Below are positions 44,690 through 53,255 of a DNA stretch of 64,000 bases, piece by piece; positions within the stretch are counted from its first letter, which is position 1; each line of letters starts with the position of its first letter. The stretch is from Dichotomicrobium sp964540795. Its GTDB lineage: Bacteria > Pseudomonadota > Alphaproteobacteria > Rhizobiales > Rhodomicrobiaceae. Both the position numbers and the translations under genes were made by a program. The notes under the pieces are model-generated. The model saw only the letters and a list, made by a program, of their open reading frames with translations, made no database searches and was not told the origin of the DNA. The DNA lies in NCBI GenBank assembly GCA_964540795.1, contig CAZINX010000011.1, positions 1 through 64,000 of the forward strand. The letters run 5' to 3'.

Positions 44690-45340
44690 TTGGCAACGGT
44701 TCCTCCGACGGCGACCGCGCAGGAAGAGGCGCTCTACGAGCTGGGCGAACATATCGCCGCCGCTCGCCCCGAGGCGGTGGACAGCTGGCATGTCGCGCTC
44801 GGCGAGCTGACGATGCGCGCCACGCGGGAGAACATCGTCTCGCTGATGACCTTTCTGCGCGACGATGTGCGCTGTCAGTTCACCTGCCTGATCGACATTT
44901 GCGGCGTGGACTATCCCGAGCGCGCAAAGCGCTTCGAGGTGGTCTATCACCTGCTGAGCGCGCGGCAGAACAAGCGCATCCGCGTCAAGACCGACACCGA
45001 CGAGACGGCGCCGGTTCCGACCGTCACGCACATCTTTCCCGCCGCCGACTGGTACGAGCGCGAGGCGTTCGACCTCTACGGCATCTTTTTCTCCGGTCAC
45101 CCGGACCTGCGGCGCATCCTGACCGACTACGGCTTCCAGGGGCATCCGCTGCGCAAGGATTTTCCGCTCACCGGCTTCGTCGAGGTCCGCTACAACGAGG
45201 ATCTCAAGCGCGTGGTTTACGAGCCGGTCAAACTCCAGCAGGAATACCGCGACTTCGACTTCATCAGCCCCTGGGAAGGCGCGGAATATATTCTGCCGGG
45301 CGACGAAAAGGCGTCATCCGGTTCGGACGGAAAGACATAA
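44690..45340 (+). CDS. nuoC: NADH-quinone oxidoreductase subunit C
   Basis: A 216-residue peripheral-arm subunit (30-kDa type), separate from NuoD here. Conserved segments are LTCLIDICGVDYPERAKRFE in slightly varied form, FPAADWYEREAFDLYGIFF, and GHPDLRRILTDYGFQGHPLR followed by KDFPLTGFVEVRY. Translation starts at TTG 44690, supported by a perfect AGGAGG six bases upstream. It contributes to the quinone-binding interface with NuoD and NuoB. Confidence 0.95.
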   Translation: MATVPPTATAQEEALYELGEHIAAARPEAVDSWHVALGELTMRATRENIVSLMTFLRDDVRCQFTCLIDICGVDYPERAKRFEVVYHLLSARQNKRIRVKTDTDETAPVPTVTHIFPAADWYEREAFDLYGIFFSGHPDLRRILTDYGFQGHPLRKDFPLTGFVEVRYNEDLKRVVYEPVKLQQEYRDFDFISPWEGAEYILPGDEKASSGSDGKT

Positions 45341-45378
45341 CGCGCACAGAATTACGCGACGAGGACGCTTGACAACGA

Positions 45379-46575
45379 ATGGCCGAAGCTGAAGCCGAAG
45401 TCCGCAATTTCTCGATCAATTTCGGGCCGCAGCACCCGGCGGCGCACGGCGTGCTGCGCCTTGTGCTGGAGCTGGACGGCGAGGTCGTGGAGCGCGTCGA
45501 CCCGCATATCGGCCTGTTGCATCGCGGCACCGAGAAGCTGATCGAATACAAGACCTATCTGCAGGCCATCCCCTATTTCGACCGGCTTGACTATGTCGCG
45601 CCGATGAACCAGGAACACGCCTTCTGCCTGGCGATCGAGAAGCTGCTGGACATCGAGGTGCCGATCCGCGGGCAGATCATGCGCGTGCTGTTCAGCGAGA
45701 TCGGCCGCATCCTGAGTCATTTGCTGAATATCACGACGCAGGCGCTCGACGTCGGCGCGCTCACCCCGCCGCTGTGGGGTTTCGAGGAGCGCGAGAAGCT
45801 CATGATCTTCTACGAGCGCGCTTCCGGCTCGCGGCTGCACGCCAATTATTTCCGCCCCGGCGGGGTGCACCAGGACCTGCCGCCCGATCTGATCGACGAC
45901 ATCGCCGCGTTCTGCGACCCGTTCCTTAAGGTGCTCGACGATATCGAAGGTCTGCTGACCGAAAACCGCATCTTCAAGCAACGCAATGTCGATATCGGTG
46001 TGGTCACGCTCGACGAGGCGCTGGCGCGCGGTTTCTCTGGCGTGATGGTGCGCGGCTCTGGCGGCGCGTGGGACCTGCGCCGGGCGCAGCCCTACGAATG
46101 CTACAACGATTTCGAGTTCGACATCCCCGTCGGCAAGAACGGCGACTGCTACGACCGCTACCTCTTGCGCATGGAGGAAATGCGCCAGTCGGTGCGGATC
46201 ATGAAGCAGTGCATCGACAAGCTGACCTCGGGCGAGGGGCAGGGGCCGGTGCTCGCGCCGAACAACAAGGTCACGCCGCCGCGCCGCGCGGAGATGAAGC
46301 GCTCCATGGAAGCGCTGATCCACCATTTCAAGCTGTACACCGAGGGCTTCCATGTGCCCGAGGGCGAGGTTTACACCGCCGTCGAAGCGCCGAAGGGCGA
46401 GTTCGGCGTCTATCTGGTCGCTGACGGCACCAACCGCCCGTATCGCTGCAAGATCCGCGCGCCGGGCTATCCGCATCTGCAGGCGATGGAATTCATGACC
46501 AAGGGCCATATGCTGGCCGACGTGTCGGCGGTGCTCGGCTCGCTCGACATCGTCTTCGGCGAAATCGACCGCTAG
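45379..46575 (+). CDS. nuoD: NADH-quinone oxidoreductase subunit D
   Basis: A 398-residue 49-kDa-type subunit that forms the quinone pocket with NuoB. Signatures are NFGPQHPAAHGVLRLVLELDG in near-canonical form (the HPAAHG loop with the quinone-contacting His), HRGTEKLIEYKTYLQ, and YFDRLDYVAPMNQEHAF, with PGGVHQDLP and the C-terminal DIVFGEIDR. It lies 38 nt after nuoC and 18 nt before nuoE. Confidence 0.97.
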   Translation: MAEAEAEVRNFSINFGPQHPAAHGVLRLVLELDGEVVERVDPHIGLLHRGTEKLIEYKTYLQAIPYFDRLDYVAPMNQEHAFCLAIEKLLDIEVPIRGQIMRVLFSEIGRILSHLLNITTQALDVGALTPPLWGFEEREKLMIFYERASGSRLHANYFRPGGVHQDLPPDLIDDIAAFCDPFLKVLDDIEGLLTENRIFKQRNVDIGVVTLDEALARGFSGVMVRGSGGAWDLRRAQPYECYNDFEFDIPVGKNGDCYDRYLLRMEEMRQSVRIMKQCIDKLTSGEGQGPVLAPNNKVTPPRRAEMKRSMEALIHHFKLYTEGFHVPEGEVYTAVEAPKGEFGVYLVADGTNRPYRCKIRAPGYPHLQAMEFMTKGHMLADVSAVLGSLDIVFGEIDR

Positions 46576-46593
46576 CGGCCCGGGGGAGAACGA

Positions 46594-47220
46594 ATGAGCG
46601 TACGCCGTCTCGACGCGATCCAGCCGGAGAGCTTCGAATTCACCGAAGAGAATCTGGCCTGGGCGAAGGCGCAGATCGCGAAATATCCCGAGGGACGCCA
46701 GTGGGCGGCGATCATCCCGCTCCTTTGGCGCGCGCAGGAGCAGCATGGCTGGCTGCCCGAGCCGGCGATCCGCTATGTCGCCGAACTGCTGGAGATGCCG
46801 TACATCCGCGCCTATGAGGTCGCGACGTTTTACACGATGTTCAACCTCTCGCCGGTGGGCAAGTATCATGTCCAGCTTTGCGGCACGACGCCTTGCATGT
46901 TGCGCGGGGCGGACGACCTGAAGGCAGTGTGCCGCGACCGGATCGGCGAGCCGGGCGATGTTACAGCCGACGGGCTGTTCTCCTGGATCGAGGTCGAATG
47001 TCTGGGCGCTTGCGTGAACGCGCCGATGGTGCAGATCAACGCCGACTATTACGAAGACCTGACGCCGGACAACTTCGCGCAAATCCTTGACAGTCTGCGC
47101 GACGGCAAGCCGGTGACGCCGGGCCCGCAGGTGCAGCGCCAGAAGGCCGCGCCGCTCAGCGGTCTGACCACGCTGAAAGATCGTAGCGCCATCGAGCGCG
47201 GGCCGGAAGCGGGCGAGTGA
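46594..47220 (+). CDS. nuoE: NADH-quinone oxidoreductase subunit E
   Basis: A 208-residue 24-kDa-type subunit with the [2Fe-2S] cluster N1a. Ligands are C96 and C101 (VQLCGTTPCMLRG) and C136 and C140 (VECLGACVNAP). The N-terminal helical part (WAAIIPLLWRAQEQHGWLP) is family-typical. The C-terminal ~45 residues after the thioredoxin-like domain are a Pro/Gln/Lys tail, common in alphaproteobacteria. It is followed 19 nt later by nuoF. Confidence 0.96.
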   Translation: MSVRRLDAIQPESFEFTEENLAWAKAQIAKYPEGRQWAAIIPLLWRAQEQHGWLPEPAIRYVAELLEMPYIRAYEVATFYTMFNLSPVGKYHVQLCGTTPCMLRGADDLKAVCRDRIGEPGDVTADGLFSWIEVECLGACVNAPMVQINADYYEDLTPDNFAQILDSLRDGKPVTPGPQVQRQKAAPLSGLTTLKDRSAIERGPEAGE

Positions 47221-47239
47221 GTTAGAGGAGCCGGAGCGA

Positions 47240-48535
47240 ATGCTCGAGGACAGGGACCGCATCTTCACCAACCTTTACGGTCTGTATGACTGGCGCCTGG
47301 AAGATGCGCGCCGGCGCGGGGCGTGGGACGGCACCAAGGCGCTGCTGGAGAAGGGCCGCGAGGCCATTCTTGAGGAGGTCAAGGCGTCCGGCCTGCGCGG
47401 ACGCGGCGGCGCGGGCTTTCCGACTGGGCTGAAGTGGTCTTTCATGCCCAAGGAGAATGACGGGCGGCCGCACTATCTGGTCGTCAACGCCGACGAATCC
47501 GAGCCGGGCACCTGCAAGGACCGCGAGATCATGCGGCATGACCCGCATATCCTGCTGGAAGGCTGCCTGGTGGCCGGCTTCGCCATGGGCGCGCACACCT
47601 GCTACATCTACATTCGTGGCGAATACATCCACGAGCGCGAGATCTTGCAGGCTGCGATCGATGAGGCCTATGAGGCCGGGCTGATCGGCCCGAACAACGT
47701 GCATGGCTGGGATTTCGACATCTACATCCATCATGGCGCGGGCGCGTATATCTGCGGCGAGGAAACCGCGCTTTTGGAAAGTCTGGAAGGCAAGAAGGGC
47801 CAGCCGCGCCTCAAGCCGCCATTCCCGGCGAATGTCGGGCTGTGGGGCGCGCCGACCACGGTGAACAACGTGGAGTCCGTCGCGGTCGTGCCGGAAATCC
47901 TGCGCCGTGGCAGCGCCTGGTTTGCTTCGCTCGGCCGGCCCAACAACACCGGGACCAAGCTGTTCTGCATCTCCGGGCATGTCGAGGAGCCGTGTACGGT
48001 CGAGGAGGAGATGAGCATCCCGCTGCGCGAATTGGTCGAGCGTCATGCCGGCGGCGTGCGCGGCGGCTGGGACAACCTGCTGGCGGTGATCCCCGGCGGT
48101 TCGTCGGTGCCGCTGGTGCCGCACTGGCAATGCGACGACCTGCTAATGGATTTCGACGCGCTGAAGGAGGTGCAGTCCGGCCTTGGCACCGCCGCCGTGA
48201 TTGTCATGGACAAATCGACCGACATTGTCTCGGCGATCGCGCGGATCGCTTATTTCTACAAGCATGAGAGCTGCGGCCAGTGCACTCCCTGCCGCGAGGG
48301 CACCGGCTGGATGTGGCGCGTGCTGACCCGCATGATCGAAGGTGACGCGACCAAGCGCGAGATCGATCTGCTGCTGGATGTGACCAAGCAGGTCGAGGGC
48401 CACACCATCTGCGCGCTGGGCGACGCCGCCGCCTGGCCGATCCAGGGGCTGATCCGGCATTTCCGCGGGGAGATCGAAGGCCGCATCGAGGCCGTCAGTC
48501 GCCGCGCCGAAACCACCGGGATTGCAGCGGAATAG
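47240..48535 (+). CDS. nuoF: NADH-quinone oxidoreductase subunit F
   Basis: A 431-residue 51-kDa-type subunit that binds NADH, FMN and cluster N3. The NADH/FMN site shows GLRGRGGAGFPTGLKWSFM, VNADESEPGTCKDREIM, and GAYICGEETALLESLEG; the [4Fe-4S] ligands are in ESCGQCTPCREGT with the fourth Cys in HTICALGDAAAWP. Electrons enter complex I here. It lies directly before nuoG. Confidence 0.97.
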   Translation: MLEDRDRIFTNLYGLYDWRLEDARRRGAWDGTKALLEKGREAILEEVKASGLRGRGGAGFPTGLKWSFMPKENDGRPHYLVVNADESEPGTCKDREIMRHDPHILLEGCLVAGFAMGAHTCYIYIRGEYIHEREILQAAIDEAYEAGLIGPNNVHGWDFDIYIHHGAGAYICGEETALLESLEGKKGQPRLKPPFPANVGLWGAPTTVNNVESVAVVPEILRRGSAWFASLGRPNNTGTKLFCISGHVEEPCTVEEEMSIPLRELVERHAGGVRGGWDNLLAVIPGGSSVPLVPHWQCDDLLMDFDALKEVQSGLGTAAVIVMDKSTDIVSAIARIAYFYKHESCGQCTPCREGTGWMWRVLTRMIEGDATKREIDLLLDVTKQVEGHTICALGDAAAWPIQGLIRHFRGEIEGRIEAVSRRAETTGIAAE

Positions 48536-48568
48536 GACCGCGCAGTTGACACGCTGAAAGGCGAGCGA

Positions 48569-50677
48569 ATGCCAAAGCTGATCATCAACGATCGCGAGAT
48601 CGAGGTCGAGGACGGGATAAACCTGCTGCAGGCCTGCGAGGAGGCCGGCGAGGAAATCCCGCGCTTCTGCTACCACGAGCGCCTGTCTATCGCGGGCAAC
48701 TGCCGCATGTGCCTCGTCGAGGTTGTTGGTATGCCCAAGCCCATCGCCTCGTGTCACATGAGCGTGAACGACATGCGTCCGGGCCGCGACGGCAGCCCGC
48801 CGCAAGTGCGCACGGATAGCCCGCTGGTGAAAAAGGCGCGCGAAGGCGTGATGGAGTTCCTGCTCATCAACCATCCGCTGGATTGCCCGATCTGCGATCA
48901 GGGCGGCGAGTGCGACCTGCAGGATCAGGCGATGTTCTACGGCGTGGACGGCAGCCGCTTCCACGAGAACAAGCGCGCGGTCGAGGACAAGAACATCGGC
49001 CCGCTCATCAAGACGATCATGACGCGCTGCATCCACTGCACCCGCTGCGTGCGCTTCATGACGGAAGTGGCGGGCGTGCCCGAGCTTGGCGCGATCGGCC
49101 GCGGCGAGGACATGGAGATCACGACCTATCTGGAGCACGGCATGACGTCGGAATTGTCTGGCAACGTTATCGACCTGTGCCCGGTCGGCGCGCTGACCTC
49201 CAAGCCTTATGCGTTCACCGCGCGGCCGTGGGAGCTGACCAAGACCGAAAGCATCGACGTGATGGACGCGCTCGGCGCGAATATCCGCGTGGATTCGCGC
49301 GGGCGCGAGGTCATGCGCTTCCTGCCGCGCGAGCACGCCGACGTGAACGAGGAGTGGATTTCCGACAAGACCCGCTTCGTCTGGGACGGATTGCGTCGGC
49401 AGCGGCTCGACCGGCCCTATGTCCGCAAGGACGGCACGCTGCGCGAGGTGAGCTGGAACGAAGCCTTCAACGCGATCGCCGCACGCCTGCGCAACACGGC
49501 GTCCAAGCGCGTCGGCGCGGTCATCGGCGATCTCGCGCCGGTCGAGGACGCTTATGCGCTGAAATCGCTGTTGGGCGGGCTCGGCTCACCATATGTCGAG
49601 TGCCGGCAGGACGGTTCCGCGCTCAACCCGGCGTTCGGCCGCGCGAGCTACATTTTCAATACGAGCGTCGCGGGCATCGACGAAGCCGACGCGATCCTGC
49701 TGGTCGGCGCCAATCCGCGGCTGGAAAGCGCGGTGCTGAACGCTCGCATCCTCAAGGCGTATCGCGCCGGCCGGGCGAAAATCGGCGTTATTGGCGAGCA
49801 GGCCGACCTTACCTATGAGTACACCTATCTCGGCGCGGGGCCGGACACGCTGCGTGAGATCGCCGAAGGCCGGCACGACTTCGCCGATGTTCTCAAGAGC
49901 GCCGAGCGCCCCATGCTGATCGTCGGGCAGGGCGCGCTGGCGCGCCCCGACGGCGAGGGCGTGCTGCGGCTGGCCGCGCAAACCGCGGTCAATATGGGGA
50001 TGTTAAAGCCTGACGAGGGCTGGAACGGCTTCAACGTGCTCCACACCGCGGCCAGCCGCGTGGGCGCGCTCGACATCGGCTGCGTGCCAACGGAAGAAGG
50101 CGCAAACCTGGACACGATGCTCGCCGCGGCGCAGACCCGCGAGATGGAAGTGCTCTATCTGCTTGGCGCCGACGAGTTCGACGTCAGCCAGACCGGTGAT
50201 GCGTTCGTCATCTATCAGGGCAGCCACGGCGACAGCGGCGCGCGGCTCGCCGACGTGATCCTGCCCGGCGCGGCCTATACCGAGAAGGACGGCACTTACG
50301 TCAACACCGAGGGCCGGGTCCAGCTCGGCACGCGCGCCGTCTTTCCGCCGGGCGAAGCGAAGGAGGACTGGCGGATCATACGCGCCCTGTCTGAGCATCT
50401 CGGCCGTCCGCTGCCCTTCGACACGCTGGAGCAACTGCGCGGCGCGATGTATCGCGACCACCCGCACCTGGCCGAAATCGACCATTGCGAACCGGGCGAT
50501 GCGAGCGAGATCGAGGCGCTGGCCAACGGGGCAGCCGAAGTGACGTCTGCGCCATTTGCCTCGCCGGTCGAAAGCTATTATCTCACCAACCCGGTTGCGC
50601 GCGCCTCGCATGTCATGCAGGAGCTGGTGGCGCTGGAACGGGCCGATGCGCTGGGAGAGACCGGGACCGATGGGTGA
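48569..50677 (+). CDS. nuoG: NADH-quinone oxidoreductase subunit G
   Basis: A 702-residue 75-kDa-type subunit. The N-terminal ferredoxin-like domain has CYHERLSIAGNCRMCLVEV (cluster N1b); a further Cys/His site is HPLDCPICDQGGECDLQDQ (N5/N4 region) and CIHCTRCVRFMTEVAG follows. The C-terminal two thirds resemble molybdopterin oxidoreductases but lack the cofactor role. The frame extends over the nuoH start, which lies eight bases inside it. Confidence 0.96.
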   Translation: MPKLIINDREIEVEDGINLLQACEEAGEEIPRFCYHERLSIAGNCRMCLVEVVGMPKPIASCHMSVNDMRPGRDGSPPQVRTDSPLVKKAREGVMEFLLINHPLDCPICDQGGECDLQDQAMFYGVDGSRFHENKRAVEDKNIGPLIKTIMTRCIHCTRCVRFMTEVAGVPELGAIGRGEDMEITTYLEHGMTSELSGNVIDLCPVGALTSKPYAFTARPWELTKTESIDVMDALGANIRVDSRGREVMRFLPREHADVNEEWISDKTRFVWDGLRRQRLDRPYVRKDGTLREVSWNEAFNAIAARLRNTASKRVGAVIGDLAPVEDAYALKSLLGGLGSPYVECRQDGSALNPAFGRASYIFNTSVAGIDEADAILLVGANPRLESAVLNARILKAYRAGRAKIGVIGEQADLTYEYTYLGAGPDTLREIAEGRHDFADVLKSAERPMLIVGQGALARPDGEGVLRLAAQTAVNMGMLKPDEGWNGFNVLHTAASRVGALDIGCVPTEEGANLDTMLAAAQTREMEVLYLLGADEFDVSQTGDAFVIYQGSHGDSGARLADVILPGAAYTEKDGTYVNTEGRVQLGTRAVFPPGEAKEDWRIIRALSEHLGRPLPFDTLEQLRGAMYRDHPHLAEIDHCEPGDASEIEALANGAAEVTSAPFASPVESYYLTNPVARASHVMQELVALERADALGETGTDG

Positions 50678-51695
50678 GTTCTGGACCAATTACGGCCTGC
50701 CGACGGCGATCATGGTCGGTCAGAGCTTGCTGCTGCTTTCCAGCGTGCTGATCATCATCGCCTATCTGCTGCTGGCGGACCGCAGGATCTGGGCGGCGGT
50801 ACAGCTGCGCAAGGGGCCGAACGTGGTCGGGCCGTTCGGCTTGCTGCAATCCTTCGCGGACTTCCTCAAATTCATCCTCAAGGAGCCGGTCATCCCGGCC
50901 GCGGCGGACCGGCCCCTGTTCCTGCTCGCGCCGGTGGTCATGGCGGTCCTGGCAATGTCGGCCTGGGCGGTCATCCCGGTTGATGACGGCTGGGTGGTTG
51001 CGGACATCAACGTCGGCATCCTGTTCATTTTCGCGATCTCCTCGCTCGGGGTGTACGGCGTCATCATCGGCGGCTGGGCGTCCAACTCGAAATATCCGTT
51101 CCTCGGCGCGCTGCGCTCGGCCGCGCAGATGGTGTCCTACGAGGTCTCGATCGGCTTCGTCATCATCACCGTGTTGCTGCTGGCCGGTTCGCTGAACCTG
51201 AGCGACATCGTCAACGCGCAGCGCGGCGACTGGGGGCTGTTCAACTGGTACTGGCTCCCGCTGCTGCCGATGTTCGTGGTGTTCTTCATCTCGGCTCTGG
51301 CGGAGACCAACCGCCCGCCGTTCGACCTGCCGGAGGCGGAGTCCGAGCTGGTCGCTGGCTACATGGCCGAGTATTCGTCGACGCCCTATCTGCTGTTTAT
51401 GCTGGGCGAGTACGTCGCCATCACCGTGATGTGCGCGCTCACCGTGATCCTGTTCCTCGGGGGCTGGCTGCCGCCCTTTGACGTGGCCCCGTTCAACTGG
51501 ATTCCCGGGGTGGTCTGGTTCACGCTGAAAGTCGTCCTCGTGTTCTTCATGTTCGCCATGGTCAAGGCGATCGTGCCGCGCTACCGCTACGACCAGCTGA
51601 TGCGGCTGGGCTGGAAGGTCTTCCTGCCGCTGTCGCTGTTTATGGTGGTGGTCGTGGCCGGTGTCCTGCAGTACACCGGCGCGGCGGCACAGTAA
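50670..51695 (+). CDS. nuoH: NADH-quinone oxidoreductase subunit H
   Basis: A 341-residue membrane subunit with about eight helices that joins the peripheral and membrane arms and lines the quinone channel. Signatures are QLRKGPNVVGPFGLLQSFAD and AETNRPPFDLPEAESELVAG followed by YMAEYSS. The ATG at 50670 overlaps the nuoG stop by eight bases; upstream in-frame starts lie deep inside nuoG. nuoI follows after 10 nt. Confidence 0.97.
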   Translation: MGEFWTNYGLPTAIMVGQSLLLLSSVLIIIAYLLLADRRIWAAVQLRKGPNVVGPFGLLQSFADFLKFILKEPVIPAAADRPLFLLAPVVMAVLAMSAWAVIPVDDGWVVADINVGILFIFAISSLGVYGVIIGGWASNSKYPFLGALRSAAQMVSYEVSIGFVIITVLLLAGSLNLSDIVNAQRGDWGLFNWYWLPLLPMFVVFFISALAETNRPPFDLPEAESELVAGYMAEYSSTPYLLFMLGEYVAITVMCALTVILFLGGWLPPFDVAPFNWIPGVVWFTLKVVLVFFMFAMVKAIVPRYRYDQLMRLGWKVFLPLSLFMVVVVAGVLQYTGAAAQ

Positions 51696-51705
51696 GGAGG
51701 TTCCG

Positions 51706-52197
51706 ATGAGCCGAATCGTTCAGGCGCTGCGTGGCGCGATCCTGGCGGAATTCTTCGCCGCGTTCTGGCTCGGCCTGAAATACCTGGTGAAGCCCAAGGC
51801 GACGGTCGATTATCCGTTCGAAAAAGGTCCGCTCAGCCCGCGCTTCCGGGGCGAGCACGTCCTGCGCCGCTATCCGAACGGCGTGGAGCGCTGCATCGCC
51901 TGCAAGCTGTGCGAGGCGATCTGCCCGGCCCAGGCCATCACCATCGAGGCCGGCCCGCGCCGCGCCGACGGCACGCGCCGCACGACGCGCTACGACATCG
52001 ACATGGTCAAGTGCATTTACTGCGGCTATTGCGAGGAATCCTGCCCGGTGGACGCCATCGTCGAGGGGCCGAATTTCGAATTCGCCACCGAGACGCGCGA
52101 GGAGCTGCTCTACGACAAGGAAAAGCTTCTCGCCAATGGCGACCGCTGGGAGCGGGAGGTGGCCAAAAACCTTGCGCTCGATGCGCCCTACCGTTAA
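51706..52197 (+). CDS. nuoI: NADH-quinone oxidoreductase subunit I
   Basis: A 163-residue 23-kDa-type subunit with two [4Fe-4S] clusters (N6a, N6b). The ligand sets are C63/C66/C69 plus C73 (CIACKLCEAICP) and C103/C106/C109 plus C113 (CIYCGYCEESCP). The N-terminal amphipathic helix LRGAILAEFFAAFWLGLKY anchors it. AAGGAGG lies before the ATG at 51706. Confidence 0.97.
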   Translation: MSRIVQALRGAILAEFFAAFWLGLKYLVKPKATVDYPFEKGPLSPRFRGEHVLRRYPNGVERCIACKLCEAICPAQAITIEAGPRRADGTRRTTRYDIDMVKCIYCGYCEESCPVDAIVEGPNFEFATETREELLYDKEKLLANGDRWEREVAKNLALDAPYR

Positions 52198-52233
52198 GCC
52201 TCGCAGGCGTCGGAACGAAGCGGATCATCGGGC

Positions 52234-52842
52234 ATGGTTGCGGGGGCCTTCTTTTACATTTTCGCGTTCATCACCATCGCCTCGGCGCTGATGGTGATCA
52301 CGGTGCGCAACCCCGTCCACGGCGTCCTGTTCCTGATCCTCGCCTTCTTCAACTCCGCTGGTCTGTTCGTGCTGCTGGGCGCGGAGTTCCTGGCGATGAT
52401 CCTCGTCGTCGTCTATGTCGGCGCGGTGATGGTGCTGTTTCTTTTCGTCGTGATGATGCTGGACGTCGACTTTGCCGAGATGCGCGCCGGCTTCATGAAA
52501 TATCTGCCCATTGGCGCGGCGGTGGGCATCATTCTGCTGGTGGAGTTGAGTCTGGTCATTGGCGCGTGGACCATCTCCGATCAGAGCCTGGCGCAGCGCG
52601 CCGCGCCGATACCAGGCGGCGACGTGACCAACACCGAGGCGCTCGGCGCGATCCTGTATACCGAGTATGTCTATTTCTTTGAGCTTGCCGGGGTGATCCT
52701 GCTGGTCGCCATGATCGGCGCCATCGTCCTGACCCTGCGCCAGCGCGAAGGGGTCAAGCGGCAGGACATCGCCGCCCAGGTCGGCCGCCGGCCAAGCGAA
52801 GCCATCGAAGTCCGTCACGTCGAGCCCGGCCAGGGCTTGTGA
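52234..52842 (+). CDS. nuoJ: NADH-quinone oxidoreductase subunit J
   Basis: A 202-residue membrane subunit with five helices. AFITIASALMVITVRNPVHG and LILAFFNSAGLFVLLGAEFL plus YVGAVMVLFLFVVMMLD are the family segments, including the conserved pi-bulge helix. The soluble C-terminal tail (QREGVKRQDIAAQVGRRPSE) is normal for alphaproteobacteria. The gap to nuoK is 79 nt. Confidence 0.95.
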   Translation: MVAGAFFYIFAFITIASALMVITVRNPVHGVLFLILAFFNSAGLFVLLGAEFLAMILVVVYVGAVMVLFLFVVMMLDVDFAEMRAGFMKYLPIGAAVGIILLVELSLVIGAWTISDQSLAQRAAPIPGGDVTNTEALGAILYTEYVYFFELAGVILLVAMIGAIVLTLRQREGVKRQDIAAQVGRRPSEAIEVRHVEPGQGL

Positions 52843-52921
52843 CGTCCGAACGTCTTGCCGCGTCCGCGTATGCGCGATATGGCATCGCCGCAGGCGGCGC
52901 GCGGCGCATGGAGCATGAATG

Positions 52922-53230
52922 ATGGAAATCGGTCTGGCCCACTATCTTACGGTCGCCTCGATCCTGTTCACGCTCGGCGTCTTCGGCATCTTCATCAACC
53001 GCAAGAACGTTATCGTCATCCTGATGTCGATCGAGTTGATGCTGCTCGCCGTGAACATCAACCTGGTGGCGTTCTCGGCCTTCCTGAACGACCTTGTCGG
53101 CCAGATTTTCACGCTGTTCGTTCTGACCGTCGCCGCGGCCGAGGCGGCCATCGGGCTGGCCATCGTCGTGGTCTATTACCGCAACCGCGGCACCATCGCG
53201 GTGGACGAGATCAACGTGCTAAAGGGCTGA
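52922..53230 (+). CDS. nuoK: NADH-quinone oxidoreductase subunit K
   Basis: A 102-residue subunit with three membrane helices and the two conserved membrane Glu residues (MSIELMLLAVN and VAAAEAAIGLA) of the proton-transfer axis. Two adjacent ATGs exist (52919 and 52922); the second is chosen because it gives the family's usual MEIGLAHYLTV start and better spacing from GGAG. Confidence 0.95.
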   Translation: MEIGLAHYLTVASILFTLGVFGIFINRKNVIVILMSIELMLLAVNINLVAFSAFLNDLVGQIFTLFVLTVAAAEAAIGLAIVVVYYRNRGTIAVDEINVLKG

Positions 53231-53255
53231 GGCGCGGACCAAGGGAACGGACCAG

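Noticed and set aside
45352..47271. Long minus-strand open frame antisense to nuoD and nuoE
   Set aside because: Same cause: a shadow of well-conserved complex I genes.
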